Source: CAISIP01 sp038326025
GTDB lineage: Bacteria > Pseudomonadota > Gammaproteobacteria > Burkholderiales > Burkholderiaceae_C
Assembly: GCA_038326025.1 (NCBI GenBank)
Contig: JBBQJP010000023.1
Coordinates: forward strand, 1 to 64,000
DNA: 64,000 nucleotides
Direction: 5' to 3'
The position numbers were made by a program, and so were the translations under genes. The notes under the pieces were generated by a model. It was not told the origin of the DNA and searched no databases. It was given only the letters and a program-made list of their open reading frames with translations. Position 1 is the first letter of the stretch, and each line of letters opens with the position of its first letter. Shown here in pieces: positions 18,532 to 27,725 of this stretch.

Positions 18532-20733
18532 TCAACGCGTGGTGTTGCGGGTATTCGAATCGATGCGATCGGACCGACCCACTCGCCGACGCTGTGCTGC
18601 CTGGCCCCACCAAAAAGCCAGCAGCAGCGCCAGTACCCCCAGTTCAATCGGGCCCGACACCCCACCGCCACCACCGGAACCCGGTGCCACGACCGAGATG
18701 TTGACGTAGCGGGTGTCGCCGCTGAGCAAACCGTCTGTGGGTGTGATGCCAATCGTGTAGTTGCCGACCGGATCGGCCCGTTCCCAGACAAAGCTGCCGC
18801 TCGTGCCATCGAAGGTGGCACCCCGCGGCAACGTGCTGGCATAAAAACTGACGGCGTCACCCTGCGCATCGCTTGCAGTAGCGGTGAAAGTCAGCGAACT
18901 GCCGACGACCACCACCAGGTTACCGACCTCGGCCATCTGCGGTGCTGTGTTGTTCGACAACACGGTGAGGTCGACAAAAGCCGATTGACCGTTGCGGTCG
19001 GTGGCGCGGAAGCGAAACACCAGGCTGCTGCCACTGGCCGGCACTTCAAACGATGCTGTGCGGCTATTGGCGCCGCTCAATACCACCGCCGTTCCGGCAA
19101 TCTGGGTCCACGACACCGCGGCAATTCCCAGACCGAAGCGGCCGGCGTAGTCAGAACCGATGATCTGCACGGTGGCGCCGTGCAGCGCAACTCCGGTCGG
19201 CGTTTGGCGGGCGCTGACCACCGGCGCGTTGTCGGCCACGACGTCGCTGACCGCTGTATTGGCGTCGAGCAGACCGGCGCCGCAAGTGAACAGGCCGGCG
19301 CAGAATGTGCCGCCGGGGTGCGGGCGTGCTGCGTTGAGCAGGCGCGAGTGCAGTTCGTCGGGTGTGATGGCGGGTTTGCTCTGGACCATCAACGCGGCTA
19401 CGGCAGATACATGTGCGGTGGCCATGCTGGTGCCGCGTTTGGCCTCGATGCGGTCGACTTCCGGCGTGGTCGTTCCGGTATTGCTGGTGGAGTAGATCGG
19501 GGCTCCGCTGCCCAGTACCCGCGCGCCATTGCCGCCGCCAGGTGCGCTGATGGCTGTGCCCACGCCGATATTCGCGTAACTGGCGTTGTCGCCTTCGATG
19601 GTATGGGCCGTGACCGCAATCACGCCGACACAGTTCGCCGGTTGCAGGATGGCCTTGGCACTGTCATTGCCGGCGGCCGCCACGATGATGCTGCCGGCGG
19701 CGCGGACCTCGGTTACGGCATCCTGGAAGGTGGGCGAGCAATTGCCGGGCCGTCCCAGACTCATGTTCAGCACCTTGGCGATCTGGGTGTTGGCAGGAAT
19801 GCCCGGGACCGGCAGTCCGGCGGCCCAGCGCATGCCAGCGGCGATGTCGGAAACATAACCGCCGCACGCGCCCAGCACGCGTACCGGCAGCAATTTGGCA
19901 TCATAGGCCGCACCCGCCACGCCGACGTTGTTGTTGGTCAACGCGGCCACGATACCGGCGACATGGGTGCCGTGCCAGCTGGAGTTCGATACCGCACAAT
20001 CACCTTGTGCGCTCCAGTCTCCCGGATCGCGGGCGTCGCTGTCGCGGCCATCGCCGTCGTTGGCGGTGGTGAACGAGCCGTCCGGGTCGGCTGATATGAA
20101 ATCGTATCCGGCCAGAATGTTGGCGAACAGGTCGGCGTGGGGCCGGAATCCCCCGTCGAGAATCGCAACAATGACGCCCGCGCCGGTCGCCAGATTCCAG
20201 GCCGCCGTGAAATTCGCAGCGCCGGCGCCGCTGGCCACCGATCGCAGGTTCCACTGGCGTGGCGCGAAATCGGGATCGTTGGGCGTTAACTGCGCCGTGA
20301 CCCGCTCGTCGATTTCTGCTGACGCCACTTGGGGGTCCCGTGCCAGCTCGCGCGCATATGCAGACAGCTCCACGCGGGTCAAGCGCCGACTGGTCAATGC
20401 GACATGGGTACGCGGGGCAATCGACCTGTGGTAGCGCAGTTCGACTGGCTGCTCTGAATTCGCAGGCGCTCGACGTGTTCGGCCCAGGGCCTGCAATTCG
20501 CGCGCGGGATCGGCATTGGTGCTTTGCGCCCGCATGCCGGATGATGCCGACGCGTCCGGACGGAACCGGATGATGAGCCGGTTGAGTCCATTGACGTCGC
20601 TCGAAACGGCCGCCGTGGCCGCAGCAGTGGCACCAGCGGCCGCGGTGGTGTCCGTCTGCTGTGCATGCACCGCCGGGTACAACCACAACATCGTGGTCAT
20701 CGAGGCAACCCGCAAGAATTGGCAGCGGCTCAT
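18532..20733 (-). CDS. Secreted S8 (subtilisin-family) protease with GlyGly-CTERM-like tail
   Basis: This 733-residue subtilase has a signal peptide (cleavage near VHA-QQ, about 24), an inhibitor-like propeptide to about 150, and an S8 catalytic domain. The triad is Asp193 (AILDGG), His254 (SWHGTHVAG) and Ser436 (GTSMATAH), with Asn356 (AAAGND) as oxyanion residue. Two Ig/cadherin-like beta domains follow. The C-terminus has a glycine run (GSGGGGG), a hydrophobic helix and a basic cluster (QRRR), the layout of GlyGly-CTERM sorting signals cut by rhombosortase. The ATG at 20733 follows GGTGGAG. It is a single gene between core genes and is probably accessory. Confidence 0.9.
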   Translation of the reverse strand: MSRCQFLRVASMTTMLWLYPAVHAQQTDTTAAAGATAAATAAVSSDVNGLNRLIIRFRPDASASSGMRAQSTNADPARELQALGRTRRAPANSEQPVELRYHRSIAPRTHVALTSRRLTRVELSAYARELARDPQVASAEIDERVTAQLTPNDPDFAPRQWNLRSVASGAGAANFTAAWNLATGAGVIVAILDGGFRPHADLFANILAGYDFISADPDGSFTTANDGDGRDSDARDPGDWSAQGDCAVSNSSWHGTHVAGIVAALTNNNVGVAGAAYDAKLLPVRVLGACGGYVSDIAAGMRWAAGLPVPGIPANTQIAKVLNMSLGRPGNCSPTFQDAVTEVRAAGSIIVAAAGNDSAKAILQPANCVGVIAVTAHTIEGDNASYANIGVGTAISAPGGGNGARVLGSGAPIYSTSNTGTTTPEVDRIEAKRGTSMATAHVSAVAALMVQSKPAITPDELHSRLLNAARPHPGGTFCAGLFTCGAGLLDANTAVSDVVADNAPVVSARQTPTGVALHGATVQIIGSDYAGRFGLGIAAVSWTQIAGTAVVLSGANSRTASFEVPASGSSLVFRFRATDRNGQSAFVDLTVLSNNTAPQMAEVGNLVVVVGSSLTFTATASDAQGDAVSFYASTLPRGATFDGTSGSFVWERADPVGNYTIGITPTDGLLSGDTRYVNISVVAPGSGGGGGVSGPIELGVLALLLAFWWGQAAQRRRVGRSDRIDSNTRNTTR

Positions 20734-20818
20734 GGGAGACTCCACCAAGCGCCATCTTTCGTCGGGAGGCAGCTGAGGCAGGGGCGGATTCGCATGGTGA
20801 GCCTCTGCAACCGTGGGG

Positions 20819-22357
20819 TCAGTTCGGCGGTGTCTCGCGTCGCAAGGCCGGAAACAGGATCACGTCGCGGATGCTGGGACTGTCGGTCAACAACATCATC
20901 AGGCGATCGAGACCGACTCCGCATCCACCGGTCGGTGGCATGCCGTACTCAAGGGCACGGATGAAGTCGTGGTCGTAGAACATGGCTTCATCATCGCCGC
21001 TTTCCTTGGCCTCGACCTGGGCCTGAAACCTCGCGGCCTGAACTTCGGCGTCATTGAGTTCGCTGAAACCGTTGCCGAATTCGCGCCCGGTGATGTAGAG
21101 CTCGAAACGCTCGGTGACGCCCGGATTCTGGTCACTGGCGCGGGCCAGCGGCGAGATTTCGACCGGATGCTCACAGATGAAGGTGGGCTCCCACAACAGG
21201 TGCTCGACCTTCTCTTCGAAATACATCACCTGCAAGCTGGGCAGGCTGCGCTTGCCCAGTTGATCCTTCTCATCCGTCTTGCCAAGTTTGCGCAATGCAG
21301 CGCGCAGGAAGTCCGCGTCATGGGCGCCGGCGCCGGCATCGGTGTGCTTATCGATCGCCTGCACAATGGTCAGGCGCTCAAAAGGTTTGGACAGATCGAC
21401 TGGCTTGCCGTCGTAGGTGAGCTGCAGGCGGCCGAGCGCCTTTTGCGCGGCGTCGCGCACAAGTTGCTCGGTGAAGTCCATCAGATCCAGGTAGTTCCAG
21501 TAGGCCGCGTAGAACTCCATCATGGTGAACTCGGGGTTGTGCCGTACCGAGATGCCTTCGTTGCGAAAGCTCCGGTTGATCTCGAACACCCGGTCAAAGC
21601 CGCCCACGATCAAGCGCTTGAGGTAAAGCTCAGGTGCAATGCGCAGGTACATCTCCTGGTCCAGCGCGTTGTGGTGCGTGACAAAGGGTTTGGCATTCGC
21701 ACCGCCCGGAATCGGATGCAGCATCGGCGTCTCCACCTCGAGAAAACCGTGGCTGACCATGAAGTCACGAATCCCGCTGACGGCGCGACTGCGTGCCACG
21801 AAACGCTGGCGCGTGGTGTCGTCCATCATCAGGTCGACATAACGCTGGCGGTACTTCATCTCCTGGTCATGGATGCCATGGAACTTGTCCGGCATCGGGC
21901 GCAGGCTCTTGACCAGCAAGCGCAGCGAGGTGGCATGGATCGACAACTCGCCGGTGCGGGTGCGGAACATGCGGCCCTGCACCGCGACGATGTCGCCCAG
22001 GTCCCAGTGCTTGAAGTCCTCGTAGAGATCAGCGCCGACTTCTTCGCCCTTGATATACACCTGTATACGGCCGGTGCTGTCCTGCAGGGTGGCAAAGCTG
22101 GCCTTGCCCATGACACGCTTGAGCATCATGCGCCCGGCCATGCTGACCATGGGCGCCTGGGCTGTCAGTTCCTCGGCCGTTTGCTCGGCATGGGTCTGTG
22201 CCAGTTGGGCGGCCGCATGCGTCGGCTTGAAATCGTTGGGGAAGGCGACTCCCTGTCCTTGCACCTGGCGCGCGCGCAGAACTTGCAGCTTCTCGCGCCG
22301 CTCCGCAATCAACTGGTTGTCGTCAAGGATGGGTTCGGTGGTAGGCTGGTCAGACAT
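20819..22357 (-). CDS. lysS: Lysyl-tRNA synthetase (class II)
   Basis: LysS charges tRNA-Lys. The 512-residue product has an N-terminal OB-fold anticodon-binding domain (about 60-165) and a class II catalytic core. Motif 2 is the FRNEGISVRHNPEFT stretch, and motif 3 is GCGVGLDRLMML near the C-terminus. The ATG at 22357 (MSDQPTTEP) was chosen because a frame seven codons longer starts at an out-of-family position. The ribosome-binding site is weak. It is divergent from the yggT-family gene, leaving 200 bases for both promoters. Confidence 0.97.
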   Translation of the reverse strand: MSDQPTTEPILDDNQLIAERREKLQVLRARQVQGQGVAFPNDFKPTHAAAQLAQTHAEQTAEELTAQAPMVSMAGRMMLKRVMGKASFATLQDSTGRIQVYIKGEEVGADLYEDFKHWDLGDIVAVQGRMFRTRTGELSIHATSLRLLVKSLRPMPDKFHGIHDQEMKYRQRYVDLMMDDTTRQRFVARSRAVSGIRDFMVSHGFLEVETPMLHPIPGGANAKPFVTHHNALDQEMYLRIAPELYLKRLIVGGFDRVFEINRSFRNEGISVRHNPEFTMMEFYAAYWNYLDLMDFTEQLVRDAAQKALGRLQLTYDGKPVDLSKPFERLTIVQAIDKHTDAGAGAHDADFLRAALRKLGKTDEKDQLGKRSLPSLQVMYFEEKVEHLLWEPTFICEHPVEISPLARASDQNPGVTERFELYITGREFGNGFSELNDAEVQAARFQAQVEAKESGDDEAMFYDHDFIRALEYGMPPTGGCGVGLDRLMMLLTDSPSIRDVILFPALRRETPPN

Positions 22358-22557
22358 GGCAGTGGGACGGCGGCGCACCCGTTTGTGTTCGGGGCGACCT
22401 GCGTCGGATCATCAGGGTTGCAAGAATGTGTCGAGACAGGTGTGGATACCCGGTCACGGCGTTGTGCGTTATAAAGGCCCACCCCAGTCGCGCGAGCCGC
22501 GGCACAGGGTGCAAAAGCTTCCTATTATCGCCAGTGCGGCATCACTTTGACGGATAC

Positions 22558-23127
22558 ATGCTTTATCAAATTTTCAGCTTCCTGCTGCAGATCGCCACCG
22601 GGCTCCTGGTGGGATTGTGTCTGCTGCGCCTGTATATGCAATACCACCGGGTTCCGCTGTCGGCCCGCTCGGGCAACCCAATCGGGCCGCTGATATTTGC
22701 GCTGACCGACTGGCTTGTAGTGCCACTGCGTCGATTGGTCCCCGCGGTGGGGCGGTTAGATACTGCCAGCCTGATCGCGGCGCTGCTCATCGAGCTGGCG
22801 CAATACACCTTGTTGTGGCTGATCGACGGTAGGGGAATGTCGCCGGCGTTCGTGGTCCTGCTGGCCTTGTTCGGCGTCGTGCGGATGGCGCTGACAGGAC
22901 TCAGTGTGCTGGTGATCGTCTATGCCGTGTTGTCCTGGGTGCAGACCCATTCGCCGATGATGGGGTTGCTGGCGCGGCTGGTGTCGCCATTGCTGCAGCC
23001 GATCCGCCGGATTTTGCCGCTGGTGGGCGGAATCGACCTGTCGCCCCTGGTGTTGCTGGTCCTGCTGCAGGTTGGCGGCATCGTACTGGAGTCGGTGCTT
23101 GCCGGCCTTGTTGGCGTCGTGATCTGA
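22558..23127 (+). CDS. YggT-family integral membrane protein
   Basis: The 189-residue product has two copies of the YggT unit, each with hydrophobic helices. The first begins near the N-terminus (YQIFSFLLQIATGLLVGLC) and the second near residue 95. The family signatures are seen as NPIGPLIFALTDWLVVPLRRLVP in the first half and SPLLQPIRRILP in the second. Members sit in the inner membrane and have been linked to osmotic or cell-division functions in other bacteria, but no biochemical role is certain. The ATG at 22558 is preferred, since a longer frame from 22426 begins with non-membrane sequence. Confidence 0.85.
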   Translation: MLYQIFSFLLQIATGLLVGLCLLRLYMQYHRVPLSARSGNPIGPLIFALTDWLVVPLRRLVPAVGRLDTASLIAALLIELAQYTLLWLIDGRGMSPAFVVLLALFGVVRMALTGLSVLVIVYAVLSWVQTHSPMMGLLARLVSPLLQPIRRILPLVGGIDLSPLVLLVLLQVGGIVLESVLAGLVGVVI

Positions 23128-23166
23128 CCAAGCGCGCCTGCCCCGCATGGCCTGAGACCTGCCGGT

Positions 23167-24039
23167 TCAAAACACTGCGTCGGCTGGCTGGCGTTGCAGC
23201 ATGGCCAGCGCGTTGGCCACCACCTTGCGCAGTTCGCGCCGGTCGACGACCATGTCCACCGCGCCTTTTTCCTGCAGGAATTCCGAGCGCTGAAAGCCTT
23301 CCGGCAGAGTGACGCGCAGCGTGGACTCGATCACACGCGGGCCGGCAAACCCGATCAGGGCCTTGGGCTCTGCGATCACGATATCGCCCATGAACGCGAA
23401 ACTGGCGCTGACGCCGCCGGTGGTCGGATCGGTCAGGATGCTGATGAACGGCAGGCCCTTCTTGGCCAGCCGGGTCAATGCGGCGTTGGTCTTGGCCATC
23501 TGCATCAGGCTGAGCAGGCCCTCCTGCATGCGGGCACCGCCGGTGGCGGTAAAACAAACGAAGGCGGTTTTCTGTTCGATGGCCGTCTCGACGCCGCGCA
23601 CGAAACGCTCGCCGACCACGGACCCCATGCTTCCAGCCATGAAGTCGAACTCGAAACAGGCCACCACCAGGTTGATGTTGTGCACCGTCCCGCCCATGAC
23701 CACCAGTGCGTCGGTCTCGCCGGTGTTGTCCATCGCCTCCTTTAGGCGCTCCGGGTACTTGCGGCTGTCCTTGAATTTCAACGGATCGACAGGGATGACC
23801 TCCTGGCCGATCTCGAAACGTCCTTCGTTGTCCAGGAACATGTTGAGTCGTGCACGCGCGCCGATGCGGTGGTGGCGACTACAGGTCGGGCAGACATTCT
23901 GGTTCTGCTCCAGGTCGGTCTTGTAGAGCACCGTTTCGCAGCTCGGGCATTTGATCCACAAGCCTTCGGGCACGCTGCGCCGGTCGGCCGGGTCGGTGTG
24001 CTGGATCTTGGGGGGAAGAAGTTTTTCTAACCAGCTCAT
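23167..24039 (-). CDS. accD: Acetyl-CoA carboxylase carboxyltransferase beta subunit
   Basis: AccD, with AccA, transfers carboxyl from carboxybiotin to acetyl-CoA to make malonyl-CoA, feeding the fab genes at the left of the window. The N-terminal zinc ribbon has Cys31, Cys34, Cys50 and Cys53. The crotonase-fold domain carries GGARMQEG and the family motif PTTGGVSASFA. The 290-residue length is normal. GGAG lies upstream of the ATG. It is the last gene of a run of truA, trpF, trpB, trpA and accD, four bases after trpA. Confidence 0.96.
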   Translation of the reverse strand: MSWLEKLLPPKIQHTDPADRRSVPEGLWIKCPSCETVLYKTDLEQNQNVCPTCSRHHRIGARARLNMFLDNEGRFEIGQEVIPVDPLKFKDSRKYPERLKEAMDNTGETDALVVMGGTVHNINLVVACFEFDFMAGSMGSVVGERFVRGVETAIEQKTAFVCFTATGGARMQEGLLSLMQMAKTNAALTRLAKKGLPFISILTDPTTGGVSASFAFMGDIVIAEPKALIGFAGPRVIESTLRVTLPEGFQRSEFLQEKGAVDMVVDRRELRKVVANALAMLQRQPADAVF

Positions 24040-24043
24040 GGGC

Positions 24044-24910
24044 CTACTCCTGTGTCCTGGTGGAAGATGTCTGTTCTGCGGCTTGCTTGTCGAGCGCCGC
24101 ACGGATGCCTTGCAAAAAATCGCGCGCAGCCGGCGCGACCTGATCGCGTGGCAGGTCATTGATCAGCTGGATGATGCGACTGCCGATCACGACCGCGTCT
24201 GCGCTTCGGGCCACGGCACAGGCCGACTGTGCGTCACGGATGCCGAAACCCACGCCCAGCGGCAGTTTCACATGTTGGCGAATGCGCGGCAACATCGCTT
24301 CGACCGCCACCACATCGAGGTTGCCCGCACCTGTCACTCCTTTGAGCGACACGTAATAGACATAACCACTGGCGACCGCTGCGACCTGGGCCATGCGCCG
24401 CTCGGTGCTGGTGGGCGCCAGCAGGAAGATCAGGTCCATGCCGTTGCGTCGCAGGTCGCTGGCAAAAGCCTCGCATTCCTCGGGTGGATAGTCGACGATC
24501 AGCAGGCCGTCGACGCCGGCACTGGCGGCATCGCGTATGAATGCGCTGTCCTTGTCGGTCGAAGCAGTCTCATGCTTCTGGTCGTAACGTTCGACCGGAT
24601 TCGCATATCCCATCAGCACGACCGGCGTGGTGTCGTCTTTCTGGCGAAAGACGCGAACCATGTCCAGAACCTGACGCAACCCGATGCCCGCGGCCAGAGC
24701 CTTGTCTCCAGCCTTCTGGATCACCGCGCCGTCCGCACTGGGATCGGAGAAGGGCACGCCGAGTTCGATCACGTCCGCACCTGCTTGCACCATTGCGTGC
24801 ATCAGTTCAGGCGTGATGTCGGGAAAGGGGAAACCAGCGGTCACGTACGGAATCAGCGCTTTGCGCTGACCTGCCTGGAGCCTGGCAAAGGTTTTCTTGA
24901 TGCGGCTCAT
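24044..24910 (-). CDS. trpA: Tryptophan synthase alpha subunit
   Basis: TrpA cleaves indole-3-glycerol phosphate and passes indole through a tunnel to TrpB. The catalytic Glu49 and Asp60 (ELGVPFSDPSADG) fall at the positions known from the enterobacterial enzyme. The 288-residue product is about 15 residues longer than typical because of an extra hydrophilic tail after the last helix. The ATG overlaps the trpB stop (ATGA), so the two subunits are translationally coupled. Confidence 0.97.
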   Translation of the reverse strand: MSRIKKTFARLQAGQRKALIPYVTAGFPFPDITPELMHAMVQAGADVIELGVPFSDPSADGAVIQKAGDKALAAGIGLRQVLDMVRVFRQKDDTTPVVLMGYANPVERYDQKHETASTDKDSAFIRDAASAGVDGLLIVDYPPEECEAFASDLRRNGMDLIFLLAPTSTERRMAQVAAVASGYVYYVSLKGVTGAGNLDVVAVEAMLPRIRQHVKLPLGVGFGIRDAQSACAVARSADAVVIGSRIIQLINDLPRDQVAPAARDFLQGIRAALDKQAAEQTSSTRTQE

Positions 24911-26202
24911 GCGAGCACTCCATTGGCTGGCATTGCGACTTTGACGCCACCCTTGACGGCCTCGCCCTTGCAACTGGGGCGGCAAAAGAACTCGGCGTTG
25001 CTGAGGTCGGCAACCGTGCCGATGTCCTTGTCGCCGCGTCCGGACAGGTTGACCAGGATGGACTGGTCCGGTCGCATGGTCTTGGCGAGTTTCATCGCAT
25101 ACGCGACCGCATGGCTGGATTCGAGCGCCGGGATGATGCCCTCGGTGCGGCACAGATGATGAAAGGCCTGCAAGGCCTCTGCATCCGTGATGCCCACGTA
25201 TTCGGCCCGGCCGATGTCCTTGAGCCAGGCGTGCTCCGGTCCGACGCCGGGATAGTCCAGACCGGCGCTGATGCTGTGGGTTTCGGTGACCTGGCCGTCG
25301 TCGTCTTGCAGGATGTAGGTTCGGTTGCCGTGCAGGACGCCCGGGCTGCCGCGTTGCAGCGATGCCGAATGTTTGCCACTGTCCAGGCCTTCGCCGGCCG
25401 CCTCGACGCCGATCAGCCGGGTACCCTCATGCGGGATGTAGGGATAAAAGATGCCCATGGCATTGCTGCCGCCACCGACGCACGCCACCACCACATCGGG
25501 CTGGGCCATGTGACAGGATTGATCGGCCAGCATCTCGGGCATCTGCCGCAGGCACTCCTCACCGATCACACTCTGGAAGTCGCGCACCATCATCGGGTAG
25601 GGGTGTGGCCCGGCGACCGTGCCGATGATGTAGAACGTGTTGTCCACGTTGGCGACCCAGTCGCGCATCGCCTCGTTGAGGGCATCCTTCAGGGTCCTGC
25701 TGCCGCTGTCCACCGGCACCACCGTGGCACCCAGCAGATGCATGCGATACACATTGGGGCTCTGGCGCTTGACGTCCTCACTCCCCATGTAGACCACACA
25801 CTCGAGGCCGTATCGTGCGCAGATCGTGGCGGTTGCCACACCGTGCTGGCCGGCGCCTGTCTCGGCGATGATGCGCTTCTTGCCCATGCGCCGGGCCAAC
25901 ATGGCCTGACCGATGGTGTTGTTGATCTTGTGCGCGCCGGTATGGTTGAGATCCTCGCGCTTGAGATAAATCTGCGCACCGCCTTGTTCGCGGCTCATGC
26001 GCGCGGCGTGATATATCGGCGAAGGACGTCCAACGAAATGGGCCAGCTCGTACTTGAATTCGGCAACGAATTCCGGATCGTGCTGGTAGCGTGCGTAGGC
26101 TTGTTGCAGTTCTTCGATGGCAAGCGTCAATGTTTCACTGATGAAGCTGCCGCCGTATTTTCCGAAGTGGCCTGTCGGATCAGGTTGTTGGTAGGAAAGC
26201 AT
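24907..26202 (-). CDS. trpB: Tryptophan synthase beta subunit
   Basis: TrpB joins indole and serine to make tryptophan using PLP. The PLP-binding Lys92 is in HTGAHKINN, and the phosphate-binding GGGSNAMG loop is present. The product is 431 residues. The ATG at 26202 is favoured because AAGG lies eight bases upstream, and it overlaps the trpF end by 23 bases; an alternative ATG is at 26226. After GRGDKDIGTV, where many TrpB proteins end, it continues for about 30 residues that include a Cys-Arg-Pro-Ser-Cys pair, an extension whose role is unknown. Confidence 0.96.
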   Translation of the reverse strand: MLSYQQPDPTGHFGKYGGSFISETLTLAIEELQQAYARYQHDPEFVAEFKYELAHFVGRPSPIYHAARMSREQGGAQIYLKREDLNHTGAHKINNTIGQAMLARRMGKKRIIAETGAGQHGVATATICARYGLECVVYMGSEDVKRQSPNVYRMHLLGATVVPVDSGSRTLKDALNEAMRDWVANVDNTFYIIGTVAGPHPYPMMVRDFQSVIGEECLRQMPEMLADQSCHMAQPDVVVACVGGGSNAMGIFYPYIPHEGTRLIGVEAAGEGLDSGKHSASLQRGSPGVLHGNRTYILQDDDGQVTETHSISAGLDYPGVGPEHAWLKDIGRAEYVGITDAEALQAFHHLCRTEGIIPALESSHAVAYAMKLAKTMRPDQSILVNLSGRGDKDIGTVADLSNAEFFCRPSCKGEAVKGGVKVAMPANGVLA

Positions 26203-26902
26203 GAGAGGACCTTGCAAGTTGCTCATCGGCTGCGCGGACCGCAGCGACGAACTGATGGATCTTGCCGGCGTCCTTGATGCCTTTGGACATCTCGACGCCG
26301 GAGCTGACATCAACGGCCAGCGTTCTGCAACGCGGCCGTACCTGCAATATGCCATCGGTCACGTTTGCAGGCGTGAGTCCACCACTTAAGACGAGGTGAC
26401 AGTTGACGCTTGGAGGAAGCAGTGACCAATTGAAAACCTTGCCGCCACCACCAAACCCGTCAACATGGGCGTCGAGCAGGATGGCATTGGCGCTCGTGAA
26501 TGAAGATGCGTATTTTACGAGATCGAACAGGGCTGCATCATCCCCAAGCGGAATGCGTGCGGCTCGCATATACGGCCGGGCGCCACGACCGGTTGCTGCC
26601 AGACAATCCGCCTCGGTTTCGTCACCATGAAACTGCACCAGGGCGCCGGGCAAATGGTCGCAGTCGCTGCGGATGCGATCGGCTTGTTCGTTCACATAGA
26701 GCAGGACCGGTGTCACAAACGGGGGCAGGCGAGCCGCCAATTCTGCCGCCCGTTCAATCGACACCACCCTTGGGCTAGGCGCATAACGGACGAACCCGAT
26801 GGCATCGACGCCCGCGCGCACGGCCGCATCGACATCCTGTTCGCGTGTCAGGCCGCAGATCTTGATGCGGGTGCGGTGCAGTCCGGGCAAACAGTCGTTC
26901 AT
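26180..26902 (-). CDS. trpF: Phosphoribosylanthranilate isomerase
   Basis: TrpF performs the Amadori rearrangement of phosphoribosylanthranilate in tryptophan synthesis. The general base Cys16 (KICGLT) and the general acid Asp144 (LLDAHVDG) are in place, and the late GGLTPANV phosphate-binding loop is clear. The length is 240 residues. Its start overlaps the truA stop (ATGA), and its end overlaps the trpB start, so the chain truA-trpF-trpB-trpA is tightly coupled. The other trp genes (trpEGDC) are not in the window. Confidence 0.96.
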   Translation of the reverse strand: MNDCLPGLHRTRIKICGLTREQDVDAAVRAGVDAIGFVRYAPSPRVVSIERAAELAARLPPFVTPVLLYVNEQADRIRSDCDHLPGALVQFHGDETEADCLAATGRGARPYMRAARIPLGDDAALFDLVKYASSFTSANAILLDAHVDGFGGGGKVFNWSLLPPSVNCHLVLSGGLTPANVTDGILQVRPRCRTLAVDVSSGVEMSKGIKDAGKIHQFVAAVRAADEQLARSSHAFLPTT

Positions 26903-27681
26903 GGCAGGCCATCATACGCGGGCACACGTTCGGGCAGACCCCAGTGCGGGTCGTATCGCGGCCCCAGAAAATACAGGCCGTCTGGCGAAAACGTCGGTGC
27001 CGCGTGCCGGCGTTCGCGCGCATGCAGCACCTCGCGCACCCAGTCGACTGGCTGCTTGCCGGCGCCGACGGCGATCAGGCAGCCCATGATGTTGCGGATC
27101 ATGTGGTGCAGGAAGGCATTGGCCTCGAACTCAAAGCGAAGGTAGGGCCCGCGCTGGGTGATCGTGATGCTGTGCATCTGCTTGATGGGTGACAGTGCCT
27201 GGCACTGCGATGCCCTGAACGAAGAGAAATCGTGGTCACCAATCAAGTGCTGCGCGCCGGCGCGCATGAGATCGGGATCGAGTGACGTCATGACCCAACC
27301 GACACGTCCATGGTCGATGCTCGGACGCACGGGCGACTGGAAGAGCACGTAGGCATAACGACGCGACAAGGCACTGGCCCGGCAGTGAAAGGCCGCTGGA
27401 ACCTCACGCGCCCATTCAACGCTGATATCGCGGGGTAGCAAGGCATTGGTCCCGCGCACCCAGGAGATCTCGCGGCGCACGGCCGAGGTATCGAAATGCG
27501 CCACCTGCATCAGTGCATGCACGCCCGCATCGGTGCGGCCACTGCACAGTGTCGAGATCGGGTGAGCGGCCAGCTGGCTCAAGGCCTTCTCCAGCTGGTC
27601 CTGCACGGTTTGCCCTGACAACTGGCTTTGCCAGCCCTGATATGCCCGTCCGTTGTAACTGACTCCGAGCGCGATTCTCAC
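26899..27681 (-). CDS. truA: tRNA pseudouridine(38-40) synthase TruA
   Basis: TruA converts uridines 38-40 in the tRNA anticodon arm to pseudouridine. The catalytic Asp51 sits in the CSGRTDAGVHA motif, and the KKxxR-free FEANAFLHHMIRNI substrate motif follows in the second half. The length is 260 residues. The link to trpF by an ATGA overlap is conserved in many proteobacteria. A fimV gene lies immediately upstream, 44 bases away. Confidence 0.96.
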   Translation of the reverse strand: MRIALGVSYNGRAYQGWQSQLSGQTVQDQLEKALSQLAAHPISTLCSGRTDAGVHALMQVAHFDTSAVRREISWVRGTNALLPRDISVEWAREVPAAFHCRASALSRRYAYVLFQSPVRPSIDHGRVGWVMTSLDPDLMRAGAQHLIGDHDFSSFRASQCQALSPIKQMHSITITQRGPYLRFEFEANAFLHHMIRNIMGCLIAVGAGKQPVDWVREVLHARERRHAAPTFSPDGLYFLGPRYDPHWGLPERVPAYDGLP

Positions 27682-27725
27682 GCCAGCAATACAGGAACGG
27701 CGGTCATTACGCGACCGGCGCGCAC

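Noticed and set aside
18445..20094. Long plus-strand open frame opposite the S8 protease
   Set aside because: The minus strand has a complete subtilase with signal peptide and triad; the plus frame shows no domain and a composition typical of an antisense shadow.
20813..22474. Long plus-strand open frame opposite lysS
   Set aside because: The minus strand encodes a full-length lysyl-tRNA synthetase; the plus frame is a GC-rich shadow without motifs.
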